Positions 1 through 7,029 of a stretch of DNA of 64,000 nt are shown here, in pieces (position 1 is the first letter of the stretch; every line of letters starts with the position of its first letter). The stretch covers positions 124,001 through 188,000 of the forward strand of contig NZ_CP076718.1 in assembly GCF_011682235.2 (NCBI RefSeq), written 5' to 3'. The translations under genes and the position numbers were made by a program. Source of the stretch: Rhodocaloribacter litoris. GTDB lineage: Bacteria > Bacteroidota > Rhodothermia > Rhodothermales > ISCAR-4553. Under the pieces are notes generated by a model. It was given only the letters and a program-made list of their open reading frames with translations, did no database searches and was not told where the DNA came from.

Positions 1-644
1 TTCTGCAGCGTGCCCAGCAGATCCGGCTGGCGGAAGATCTCGCCCGGATACGGCGCCTCGCGTTCCTGGCCCAGATGAGGCAGGAAAACCCCCGGCGCGT
101 ACTTCCACTCCTTGATCCGCTCCTTCTGCCGTTCGATCTGGTCGGCGGTCTGGGCCTCGATGGGATAGCCCTCGGCCATCTGCATGGCGGGCTCGAGCAC
201 CTCCCGGAGGCTGAGCGTGCCGTATTCGGCCAGCATCACCATCAGGCCGCCGGGCGTGCCGGGGGTGACGGCGGCCAGCGGGCCGTATTCGGGCGGGTAT
301 TTCATCTCCTTCTCCTTGAAGAAGGCGGCCGTGGCTCCGGTCGGGGCCACCCCGAGGGCGTTGACCCCGATGACCTTGCCCGTATGGGGGTTGTAGATGA
401 GGGCCTGCGTCTCACCGCCCCAGCCGAGGACGTCCCACATGGTGGCGGTGGCCGCCAGCATGGCACAGGCAGCGTCGACGGCGTTGCCACCTTTCATGAA
501 GACGGCGGCGCCGGCCGTGGCCCCGAGCGGCTTGCCGGTGATGGCCACCCAGTGCCGCCCGTGCAACACCGGCTTGGCGGTCTGCTGGGCCCGGGCCACC
601 ATCGGAAGGAGAAGCAGGGTGAGAAAGAGGCTGAAGATACGCAT
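1..644 (-). CDS. ggt: Gamma-glutamyltransferase, N-terminal part (cut by window edge)
   Basis: The first 214 residues of a gamma-glutamyltranspeptidase-family (Ntn-hydrolase) proenzyme; the catalytic Thr region lies outside the window. It begins with a Sec signal peptide ending in ARAQ, so the enzyme is exported, as expected for a family that cleaves glutathione and other gamma-glutamyl compounds in the periplasm. Family features seen are GGNAVDAACA near residue 52, a GGETQALIYN stretch, and VTPGTPGGLMVMLAEYG near residue 125. The start at 644 is the first Met before the signal peptide. The gene diverges from lgt across a 236-bp gap in which I see no clear promoter. I recognise the family with confidence; substrate preference cannot be told from this part. 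Confidence 0.9.
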   Translation of the reverse strand, partial: MRIFSLFLTLLLLPMVARAQQTAKPVLHGRHWVAITGKPLGATAGAAVFMKGGNAVDAACAMLAATATMWDVLGWGGETQALIYNPHTGKVIGVNALGVAPTGATAAFFKEKEMKYPPEYGPLAAVTPGTPGGLMVMLAEYGTLSLREVLEPAMQMAEGYPIEAQTADQIERQKERIKEWKYAPGVFLPHLGQEREAPYPGEIFRQPDLLGTLQ

Positions 645-880
645 GGCATGAGAAAGCTTGGCCTGGAGGGATGCCGGAACAGGCGGGGGGCCGGTGCCAC
701 GGGGCGTACACCCGTCCGAAACCGGCGCCCCGCCCGCCGGGAACCAACGTAACCATACCGGCGCGTTAAGGCAAGCACCCCGCGGCCCCGGGTGCTGCTG
801 CAAATATGCGGATTTTGTCGTAGGTTGGCGCGGCCTTCGCACGGGTCCCCGCCCGATCAACCGCCTGCCGTGTCGTTCCC

Positions 881-1693
881 ATGCCCGACCGTTCGTATTT
901 CGTCTGGGACGTCAGCCCGGTCCTCTTCTCGCTCGGCCCCTTCAGCGTGCGCTGGTACGGGCTGCTCTTCGCCCTGGGCTTCGTGCTCGGCTACTTCTTC
1001 ATGCGGTCGGTCTATCGCCGCGAGGGCAGGCCCGAGGCGGACCTGGACCGCCTGCTCCTCTACCTGCTCGCCGGCACCGTGGTGGGCGCCCGCCTCGGGC
1101 ACGTCCTCTTCTACGACCCGGCCTACTATTTCTCGCACCCGCTCGAAATCCCGCAGGTGTGGAAGGGCGGGCTGGCCAGCCACGGCGGGGCGCTCGGCAT
1201 CCTGATCGCCGTCTACCTTTACCACCGCCGGACACCGGACCAGCCCTACCTCTGGCTGCTCGACCGCATCGCCGTGCCGACGGCGCTGGCGGGCGCCTTC
1301 ATCCGCCTCGGCAACCTGTTCAACTCGGAGATCCTCGGGGTCGAGACGGACGTCCCCTGGGCCGTCGTCTTCGCCCGCGTCGACGCGGTGCCGCGCCACC
1401 CGGCCCAGCTCTACGAGTCGCTCGCCTACCTGCTCGTCTTCGGGCTGCTCCGGCACACGTACCGCCGCTTCGGCAACCGGACGCCGCGCGGGCTGCTGCT
1501 CGGGCTCTTCTTCGTGCTCGTCTTCACGGCGCGGTTCTTCATCGAGTTCGTGAAGGTGCGGCAGGCCGCCTTCGGCGAGGCCCTCCCCCTGAGCATGGGC
1601 CAGCTGCTCAGCCTGCCCGCCGTCGCCGCCGGCGGCGTGCTCCTCTGGCACGCCTACCGGCACGGCCGGAACGCCCCTCCGGTGACACCCTGA
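881..1693 (+). CDS. lgt: Prolipoprotein diacylglyceryl transferase (Lgt)
   Basis: Inner-membrane enzyme that moves diacylglycerol from phosphatidylglycerol to the lipobox Cys of prolipoproteins, the first step of lipoprotein maturation. At 270 aa it has normal length. It is strongly hydrophobic with about seven membrane segments. Family motifs are RWYGLLFALGF near residue 24, the HGG motif in GLASHGGALG near residue 105, and the Lgt signature RLGNLFNSEI near residue 143. Several lipoprotein genes in this window (5784, 13234, 46570) would be its clients. nadC follows after 14 bp on the same strand, so the two are probably cotranscribed. Confidence 0.97.
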   Translation: MPDRSYFVWDVSPVLFSLGPFSVRWYGLLFALGFVLGYFFMRSVYRREGRPEADLDRLLLYLLAGTVVGARLGHVLFYDPAYYFSHPLEIPQVWKGGLASHGGALGILIAVYLYHRRTPDQPYLWLLDRIAVPTALAGAFIRLGNLFNSEILGVETDVPWAVVFARVDAVPRHPAQLYESLAYLLVFGLLRHTYRRFGNRTPRGLLLGLFFVLVFTARFFIEFVKVRQAAFGEALPLSMGQLLSLPAVAAGGVLLWHAYRHGRNAPPVTP

Positions 1694-1707
1694 CGCCCGC
1701 CCACGCC

Positions 1708-2607
1708 ATGCTCCCGCCCTACCTGACCGACGACGCCCTCGACGACCTCATCGCCCGCGCCCTGGCCGAGGACGTGGGCCCGGGCGACGTGACGACGCTC
1801 GCCACCATCCCCGAAGGCACACGGGCCACAGCCGCCTTCCTCGCCAAGGAGGACGGGGTGCTGGCCGGCCTGTACGTGGCCGAGCGCGTCTTCGCCGCCG
1901 TGGACCCCGCCGTACGCGTCCACTGGCACGCCGCCGACGGCGAGGCCGTCGCACGGGGCACCGTCTTCGGCATCGTCGAAGGGGCGGCCCGCAGCCTGCT
2001 CACGGCCGAACGGACGGCCCTCAACCTCCTGCAACGCATGAGCGGCATCGCCACGGCCACCCACCGCATGGCCGGGGCCGCCCGCCCCGCCCGCATCCTC
2101 GACACACGGAAGACGGCGCCGGGCCTGCGCCTGCTCGACAAGTGGGCCGTCCGCCTGGGCGGTGGCGAGAACCACCGCATCGGCCTCTTCGACATGATCC
2201 TCATCAAGGACAACCACATCGCCGCCGCCGGGGGCGTGCGTGCCGCCATCGAGGCCGCCCACCGCTACCGCCATGCCACGGGCCGCACCGGCCTGAAGAT
2301 CGAGGTCGAGGCCCGCACGCTCGACGAGGTGGAGGCCATCCTCGCCACCGGCGGCGTGGACGTCATCCTGCTCGACAACATGGCCCGCCGCCGCGACGAC
2401 GGCTCCGTGGACACCTCGCTCCTCCGGGAGGCCGTCGCCCGCATCGGCGGGGCCGTGCAGACGGAGGCCTCCGGCAACGTCACCCCGGACACCGTCGCCG
2501 CCATCGCCGCCACCGGCGTCGACTTCATCTCCTCGGGCGCCCTCACCCACTCCGTGCGCGCCCTCGACCTCTCGCTCAAGATCGACCTCGAACGCGCCTC
2601 GCTGTAG
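1708..2607 (+). CDS. nadC: Nicotinate-nucleotide pyrophosphorylase (carboxylating)
   Basis: Quinolinate phosphoribosyltransferase, which converts quinolinate and PRPP to nicotinate mononucleotide in de novo NAD synthesis. It is 299 aa, full length. Family motifs are LNLLQRMSGIAT, the DTRKTAPGLR loop, GGGENHRIGLFDMILIKDNH and, near the C-terminus, EASGNVTPDTV and DFISSGALTHS. I chose the ATG at 1708, 14 bp after lgt stops; the frame stays open upstream but that part overlaps lgt and is not conserved. An imperfect hairpin (TGTAGG/CCTACA) sits over the stop codon and may help end transcription. Confidence 0.96.
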   Translation: MLPPYLTDDALDDLIARALAEDVGPGDVTTLATIPEGTRATAAFLAKEDGVLAGLYVAERVFAAVDPAVRVHWHAADGEAVARGTVFGIVEGAARSLLTAERTALNLLQRMSGIATATHRMAGAARPARILDTRKTAPGLRLLDKWAVRLGGGENHRIGLFDMILIKDNHIAAAGGVRAAIEAAHRYRHATGRTGLKIEVEARTLDEVEAILATGGVDVILLDNMARRRDDGSVDTSLLREAVARIGGAVQTEASGNVTPDTVAAIAATGVDFISSGALTHSVRALDLSLKIDLERASL

Positions 2608-2738
2608 GGATCCTTCCTACACCCGCATACCGGCTTTCCCTCACAACGCGCCACCCCACTTTTTGCGACCTTGCCTGCAGGTTGAGCCCTGCACGAGAGA
2701 ACCTTTCGACGGCTTCACCGGATGCGGAGGGTATCTCC

Positions 2739-3353
2739 ATGCTGGTACAGGACATCATGTACGGCCCGGTCGTCACGGTTGCCCCCGGCGACACCCTGGC
2801 CGACGCCTACCGGATCATGCATGAGCGCGACATCCGGCACCTGCCCGTAGTCGAAACGGGGCGTCTGGTGGGTATCGTGACCGACCGCGATCTGCGTTTT
2901 GCGACGAGCGCGTTGCACCCCGCACCCTTCCCGCCGGAGGCACGGGTAGCGGACGTGATGATGCGGGCCCCGAAGACTGCGACGCCGGACGATCCCGTCG
3001 AAGAAGCCGCCCTGAAGATGCGCACATACCGGATCGGCTGCCTGCCCGTGGTCGAATCCGGACGGCTGGTGGGCATCGTGACAGTGACGGACCTGCTGGA
3101 CGCCTTCGTCCGAATGACCGGCGTCGAGGTGCCTGGAAGCCGGCTGGTGGTGCAACTGGACGAGGAGCGGGACCGGCTGACGGCGCTGGTGGCCCGCATC
3201 GCCGCCCGGGGCGTGAACCTGCACGCGGTGCTAACCTATCCGGCCAACAAGCATCATACCGAGGTAGTCCTGCGTGTCGACGCACCGGCGGCCGAGCCCC
3301 TGGCCGACGCCCTGCGCCGCGAGGGTTACACCGTGCGCCGACCCCACACCTAG
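2739..3353 (+). CDS. CBS-pair plus ACT-like protein (AcuB-like)
   Basis: A 204-aa cytosolic protein with two CBS motifs in tandem (about residues 1-60 and 75-135; note the paired phrases HLPVVETGRLVGIVTDRDL and CLPVVESGRLVGIVTVTDL) and a C-terminal ACT-like segment (about 140-204). CBS pairs usually bind adenine nucleotides and the arrangement matches AcuB-type proteins, but the regulated partner is unknown. The start at 2739 follows a good GGAGG ribosome site at 2726-2730; the open frame extends much further upstream but there it is only the shadow of nadC. It converges with the DUF2721 gene at 3379. Confidence 0.88.
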   Translation: MLVQDIMYGPVVTVAPGDTLADAYRIMHERDIRHLPVVETGRLVGIVTDRDLRFATSALHPAPFPPEARVADVMMRAPKTATPDDPVEEAALKMRTYRIGCLPVVESGRLVGIVTVTDLLDAFVRMTGVEVPGSRLVVQLDEERDRLTALVARIAARGVNLHAVLTYPANKHHTEVVLRVDAPAAEPLADALRREGYTVRRPHT

Positions 3354-3378
3354 CCGGTACCGGCCCGACACGCGCCCC

Positions 3379-3828
3379 TCACCGGGAAAGCCGGTCTTCC
3401 GGCGGGATCTCCAGCCCCAGGGCCTTCAGCGACACGTTGATGTCCACGATGAAGAGCACGAGCGCCGCGATGAGCGCGGCCAGACAGAGGACGAAGAGCC
3501 CCACGAGGGCCACCGTAACGGCCAGCCCGAGCAGCGCTCCCACGAACAGGGTGATGACGAGCAACGCCGCCAGCAGCACGCTCACGGCGGCCAGCGCAAT
3601 GGCGGCCCGGACGATCCGCGCCCGCTGCCAGAGAATGCGGAGCTGGGCGTGCACCTGCCGCTGATCCGCCCCGGCACCGAGCAGGAGGTCCTGCCGCAGG
3701 AGCCGCGCCCGGTCGATGACGCGGCCGAAACGGTTGGTCATGCTCAGCAGGAGCAAGCCCACCCCCGAGATGAGGATGACCGGCCCGATGGCCAGTTGCA
3801 GCGTCGCGACGAGGTCCGAGAGCGACAT
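3379..3828 (-). CDS. DUF2721 membrane protein
   Basis: A 149-aa integral membrane protein of the DUF2721 family, whose function is unknown. The family pattern is clear: an N-terminal hydrophobic helix (about 10-28), the phrase SMTNRFGRVIDRARLL, a charged region, then two long hydrophobic helices (about 75-130) and a short tail. It lies 13 bp downstream of the bisphosphate nucleotidase gene on the same strand and probably shares its transcript. Confidence 0.88.
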   Translation of the reverse strand: MSLSDLVATLQLAIGPVILISGVGLLLLSMTNRFGRVIDRARLLRQDLLLGAGADQRQVHAQLRILWQRARIVRAAIALAAVSVLLAALLVITLFVGALLGLAVTVALVGLFVLCLAALIAALVLFIVDINVSLKALGLEIPPEDRLSR

Positions 3829-3841
3829 GGCGGTCCGGGGA

Positions 3842-4846
3842 TCACCCGGCGGTGCGTCCTACCCCGACGGCCTCCAGCGCGGCGATGATGCGGTCGTGGA
3901 AACGGCCGTTCGAGATGATGACGCCGGTGTTCTTCTCGAGGCGGTAGCCCCGGCTGAAGTCGAGCGGCGCGCCGAAGACGTCGGTGGCCATGCCGCCGGC
4001 CTCGGTGACGACGAGCATGCCGGCGGCGTGGTCCCAGATCTTCTCCACATAGCCGGGCCGGGTGGGCAGGCGCATGTAGATGTCGGCCTCGCCCCGGGCC
4101 ACGACGGCGTACTTGGCCTGGCTGTCCAGGCGCACGGGCTCGGCCGTGATGCCGAGCACCTCGGCCACGCGGGCGGCGTCGTCGTGCGAGCTGTGGCCGG
4201 ACTCGACCGACTCGCAGAAGCGGGCCTGTGTCACGTCCTCGAGCGTGCTCACGTGGACGGGCACCATCGCGCCCGGGCCCGCGAGCGGCACGCGCACGGT
4301 GCCCTGCCCCCGGATGGCGGCATAGACCACGCCCCGCTCCACCGCGCCGGGCTCCACCGGCAGGTTCGGGCAGGCCAGCGCCGCCACGGTCACCTCTCCG
4401 TCGATGATGAGCGCCAGGGCGATGGCGTACTGCTCGCCCCGCAGGAACCCTTTCGTCCCGTCGATGGGATCGAGCGTCCAGAAGCGGGCGCTGTGCTCCT
4501 GCGCCCCGCCGTGGTCGATCCAGGCGAGCACGTCTTCCGCCCCGGCCGCGGGATGGAACGCCCGCACGTGGCCCACCACCTTCTCCAGCGTCGCGGCGTT
4601 CTCGGGCCGGCGCAGCGCGGCCGCATCCTCCTCGGCGATGACCGGGTCCTCGGGGAAGGCCTCGGCCAGCATCCGGCAGACGAGGGCCTGGCTGCCATAG
4701 TCCGCCACCGTGACGGGGCTGCGGTCCTTTTTCTGGATGACGTCGGGTGAGATGCCGGCCTGCACGGCCCGGCAGAGCCGGGCGGCCTCGCGCACGGCCG
4801 CGACGGCCACGCTGCGCTCGTGGTGATACGGGATGTTTTCTTCCAT
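3842..4846 (-). CDS. 3'(2'),5'-bisphosphate nucleotidase (inositol monophosphatase superfamily)
   Basis: A 334-aa magnesium-dependent phosphatase resembling CysQ/HAL2 enzymes, which turn 3'-phosphoadenosine 5'-phosphate into AMP during sulfate assimilation. Signature elements in order are VTVADYGSQALV near residue 45, VIAEEDA (metal-binding Glu-Glu), the WTLDPIDGTKGFLRG motif near residue 130, and the C-terminal IWDHAAGMLVVTEAGG. The length and the plant/yeast HAL2-like SAKYAVVARGEADIY-type region favour a PAP phosphatase over an inositol phosphatase, though substrate is inferred. I chose the Met at 4846 (MEENIPYHHER); the frame is open upstream but runs into repeats. DUF2721 follows after 13 bp. 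Confidence 0.9.
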   Translation of the reverse strand: MEENIPYHHERSVAVAAVREAARLCRAVQAGISPDVIQKKDRSPVTVADYGSQALVCRMLAEAFPEDPVIAEEDAAALRRPENAATLEKVVGHVRAFHPAAGAEDVLAWIDHGGAQEHSARFWTLDPIDGTKGFLRGEQYAIALALIIDGEVTVAALACPNLPVEPGAVERGVVYAAIRGQGTVRVPLAGPGAMVPVHVSTLEDVTQARFCESVESGHSSHDDAARVAEVLGITAEPVRLDSQAKYAVVARGEADIYMRLPTRPGYVEKIWDHAAGMLVVTEAGGMATDVFGAPLDFSRGYRLEKNTGVIISNGRFHDRIIAALEAVGVGRTAG

Positions 4847-4960
4847 GAAGTGAAGGGAAGATGCTGTTGAGAAGCCCCGGCGAACCGGTCGCCTCCGAGT
4901 ATAGCCCCTCCTCCCGACCAATGCAACGCAGCCGGGATGAAGGATCGGGAAAAGGTGTTT

Positions 4961-5000
4961 TGCCACAAAGACACGAAGACTCGAAGGACTCTGTGCCTCC
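4961..5000. repeat. Short intergenic element of the CACAAAGACACGAAG kind
   Basis: Part of the 358-bp gap between the nucleotidase and the HsdR-N gene. It reads as near-repeats of C-A-C-(A/G)-A-A-G spaced by 8-9 bp and ends in an inverted partner (CTGTGCCTCC). I have seen similar 'cacaaagacacgaag' runs in intergenic DNA of unrelated bacteria, but assign no function. Confidence 0.4.
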
Positions 5001-5082
5001 CCCTCGAGCCCCACATGGCACACGGAGGAGGACGGATCAGAACGGATTTTCTTCCGAAACACCGGGCCGGTGGAGGTTCGGA

Positions 5083-5206
5083 AAACGCGCAACGTGCGGC
5101 TCAACGCGAAACATGCAACCCGAAACATGCAACCCGAAACGCGCAACCCGAAACGTGCAACCCGAAACGTGCAACCCGAAACGTGCAACCCGAAACGCAA
5201 ACGTTC
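5083..5206. repeat. 14-bp tandem array made of paired heptads
   Basis: Six full copies of a 14-bp unit (cgaaacgtgcaacc and variants) run head to tail from 5107 to 5190, with degenerate units on both sides (from about 5083, and to 5206). Read in another phase the unit is two heptads, ACGTGCA + ACCCGAA. The array abuts the stop codon of the HsdR-N gene at 5205. It belongs to the heptad family found in five other gaps of this window. Confidence 0.85.
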
Positions 5207-5675
5207 AGCCCAGCGCCTCGTAGCGAGGCAGGGCGTCCAGGAAATGATAGGTGCCCGCGCTGTGGTCGATCCGGCAGCAGTAGTGGACGAGGCCGTTGGT
5301 GACGACCAGGTAGCGCGCCCGTACGACGGTGTTGTAGCGGGCGGCCTGGTCGAAGGCCGCCTGCCGGATCTCGACGTCCGGCGCCTTGCACTCGACCATG
5401 AGCAGCGGGCGGCCGGACCGGTCGTGCACGATGACGTCGGCGCGGCGCGGCATCCGGGCATACGTGAAGGCCGCCTCGATGGCCACCAGCCCGGCCGGCA
5501 CCCCCCGGTCCCGGATCAAGTACTGCACGAAGTGCTGGCGCACCCACTCCTCCGGCGTCAGCCGCACGTACTTCTTCCGGACGGGATCGAAGATCATCGC
5601 CTTCCCGTCGATCTCGCGCACGAGAAAATCGTACGGCGGCAGGTTGAGCGGCGGCCGGGCCGTGGCGTCGGTCAT
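5205..5675 (-). CDS. HsdR N-terminal-like PD-(D/E)XK protein
   Basis: A 156-aa stand-alone protein like the N-terminal nuclease domain of type I restriction R subunits (HSDR_N_2 type), a common single-domain gene in Bacteroidota. It keeps a nuclease core: Asp in RADVIVHD near residue 79 and Glu-X-Lys in LLMVECKAPD near residue 93, followed by QAARYNTVVRARYLVVTNG. No helicase, specificity or methylase gene is nearby, so it is not part of a visible restriction system; its role is unknown. The C-terminus ends in the heptad array. Confidence 0.82.
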   Translation of the reverse strand: MTDATARPPLNLPPYDFLVREIDGKAMIFDPVRKKYVRLTPEEWVRQHFVQYLIRDRGVPAGLVAIEAAFTYARMPRRADVIVHDRSGRPLLMVECKAPDVEIRQAAFDQAARYNTVVRARYLVVTNGLVHYCCRIDHSAGTYHFLDALPRYEALG

Positions 5676-5783
5676 GGGGTTGTGGACGATGCGAAGGGTT
5701 GCTTCAGGAAAATACGCCAGGCGTCACGCTCCATGCCATCCGTCCCGGCCCGCGGCATCGGACCGGCACGCACGCCGGCCTCC

Positions 5784-6959
5784 TCACCCGCCCGGCGTCA
5801 CGCCGGCCTCGTCGTAGCCCGTCAGCTCGACGTAGCCGTGGCCCTCGACGGGGCTTCCGGCGGCGGTGCCCTCCACGCGCACGGCGCCTTCCCAGTAGCG
5901 CACGGACACGTTCATCTCCTGATCGGCCAGCAGCGGCGTGAGAGTCAGGTCGAGGGCTTCGCGCGGCACACGCAGCCGCCAGCGTGCGGGGTAGACGGCG
6001 CCGCTGTGGGGGCTCGTCCACCGGTCGAGCACGTCGACGACCACGTCCGTGTGGTCGAGCCGGCGCGGGGTGCCGTCCCCGGCGACGAGGACGCCGTCGC
6101 TGGTGGGGCTGATGCCGCCGTCCCGCTCCCGGAGCCGGTAGAACATCAGTTCCCGCCCGTCGGAGAGCTGCAGGGCGAACCAGTCCCACCCGACCTGATC
6201 CGGCCCGAGGGCGCTGGTGCTCCACTCCCGGTCCATCCAGCTCAGCCCCTCGACCGGGAACGTCGCCCCATCGACGGTAACCGTGCCCTCGGTGGCGATG
6301 CGCGTCATCGAGTAGTAGTACGAGGCGTTGCCCGGGTCGTCGCCCTTGGGGTCGAGGCCGCGGTCGCCCTGCAGGACGATGGGCTTCAGCGGCCGCAGCA
6401 CCAGATCGACGCCCGTACCGTCCTCGTGGGCCCGCAGGCGCATCACCGGCAGCGCGGGGTCGGGCGCGGGCTGCGTGGTGTCGGCTTCGAGGTACCAGTC
6501 TTCGAGCCAGACGCGGAACGGGCGCGCCCGCGCACCCGCCAGCCCGGCGGCTCCCCGGCTGAAACGCTCGAACGGGAAGAAGCGCCGACCGGCCACGTCC
6601 GTGACGGCGAAGTGGCCCATGTAGAGCTGGCGCGTGGCCCAGGCGGAGGCCCGCGCGGTGCCGTCCGGCGGGGCCAGCGCGAAGCGGAAGATCGTCAGTT
6701 CGTACCCGAAGCGCCGGCCGTCCGCGGCCGCCAGGTTGCCGGTGACGTACCACCACTCGCTCTTGAAGTCCGGGTGCGGGCCGTGATCCTCCGGAAAGAC
6801 GAACGGCCGCACCGCCGTGGCACGGGCATAGCCGGCCGTGTCCGCCGCCATGGCCTCGGCCACGGTGACCGTCGCCCGGACGGACGCCTCCTCGCCGGCA
6901 CACCCCGCAGCGGCAAGGAACGCGAGCGTCGCGATGAGAAGAAAAGGGAAATGTTTCAT
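5784..6959 (-). CDS. AttH-like lipoprotein with tandem lipocalin-like domains (CrtC-N type)
   Basis: A 391-aa lipoprotein: signal peptide with lipobox LAAAGC near residue 20, then a carotenoid-hydratase-type lipocalin pair. Typical phrases are HPDFKSEWWYVTGNL near residue 65, MGHFAVTDV, and GLSWMDREWSTSALGPDQVGWDWFALQL in the middle. Proteins of this family are encoded with an ABC ATPase and permeases in AttEFGH-type systems, and here they follow the permease gene after 69 bp. The real cargo is unknown. I placed the start at 6959 because the ten residues before it in the open frame are encoded by heptad repeats. Confidence 0.85.
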   Translation of the reverse strand: MKHFPFLLIATLAFLAAAGCAGEEASVRATVTVAEAMAADTAGYARATAVRPFVFPEDHGPHPDFKSEWWYVTGNLAAADGRRFGYELTIFRFALAPPDGTARASAWATRQLYMGHFAVTDVAGRRFFPFERFSRGAAGLAGARARPFRVWLEDWYLEADTTQPAPDPALPVMRLRAHEDGTGVDLVLRPLKPIVLQGDRGLDPKGDDPGNASYYYSMTRIATEGTVTVDGATFPVEGLSWMDREWSTSALGPDQVGWDWFALQLSDGRELMFYRLRERDGGISPTSDGVLVAGDGTPRRLDHTDVVVDVLDRWTSPHSGAVYPARWRLRVPREALDLTLTPLLADQEMNVSVRYWEGAVRVEGTAAGSPVEGHGYVELTGYDEAGVTPGG

Positions 6960-6965
6960 GTCTTC

Positions 6966-7029
6966 ATGTTGAACGTTCCATGTTTTCACGTTGAACGTTG
7001 AACGTGCAACGCAAAACGCGAAACGCGCC
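6966..7029. repeat. Heptad array between permease and AttH-like gene
   Basis: Nine units of seven bases with one extra base: ATGTTGA, ACGTTCC, ATGTTTT, (c), ACGTTGA, ACGTTGA, ACGTGCA, ACGCAAA, ACGCGAA, ACGCGCC. It fills nearly the whole gap inside the transport operon and touches the permease stop codon at 7029. Confidence 0.85.

Noticed and set aside
658-1707. Long N-terminal extension of NadC in the open frame
   Set aside because: It overlaps lgt in another frame and reads as Arg/Pro/Ala-rich sequence; NadC of 299 aa is already complete.
5107-5200. Possible CRISPR array
   Set aside because: Units of 14 bp are directly joined with no spacers, and no cas gene is in the window.
5205-5675. 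A type I restriction system
   Set aside because: Only the R-subunit N-terminal fold is present as a stand-alone protein; no helicase, specificity or methylase gene is near.
5070-7001. A 643-codon open frame on the plus strand
   Set aside because: It starts in the 14-bp repeats and runs antisense to the HsdR-N and AttH-like genes. The repeat only gives a periodic peptide by chance.
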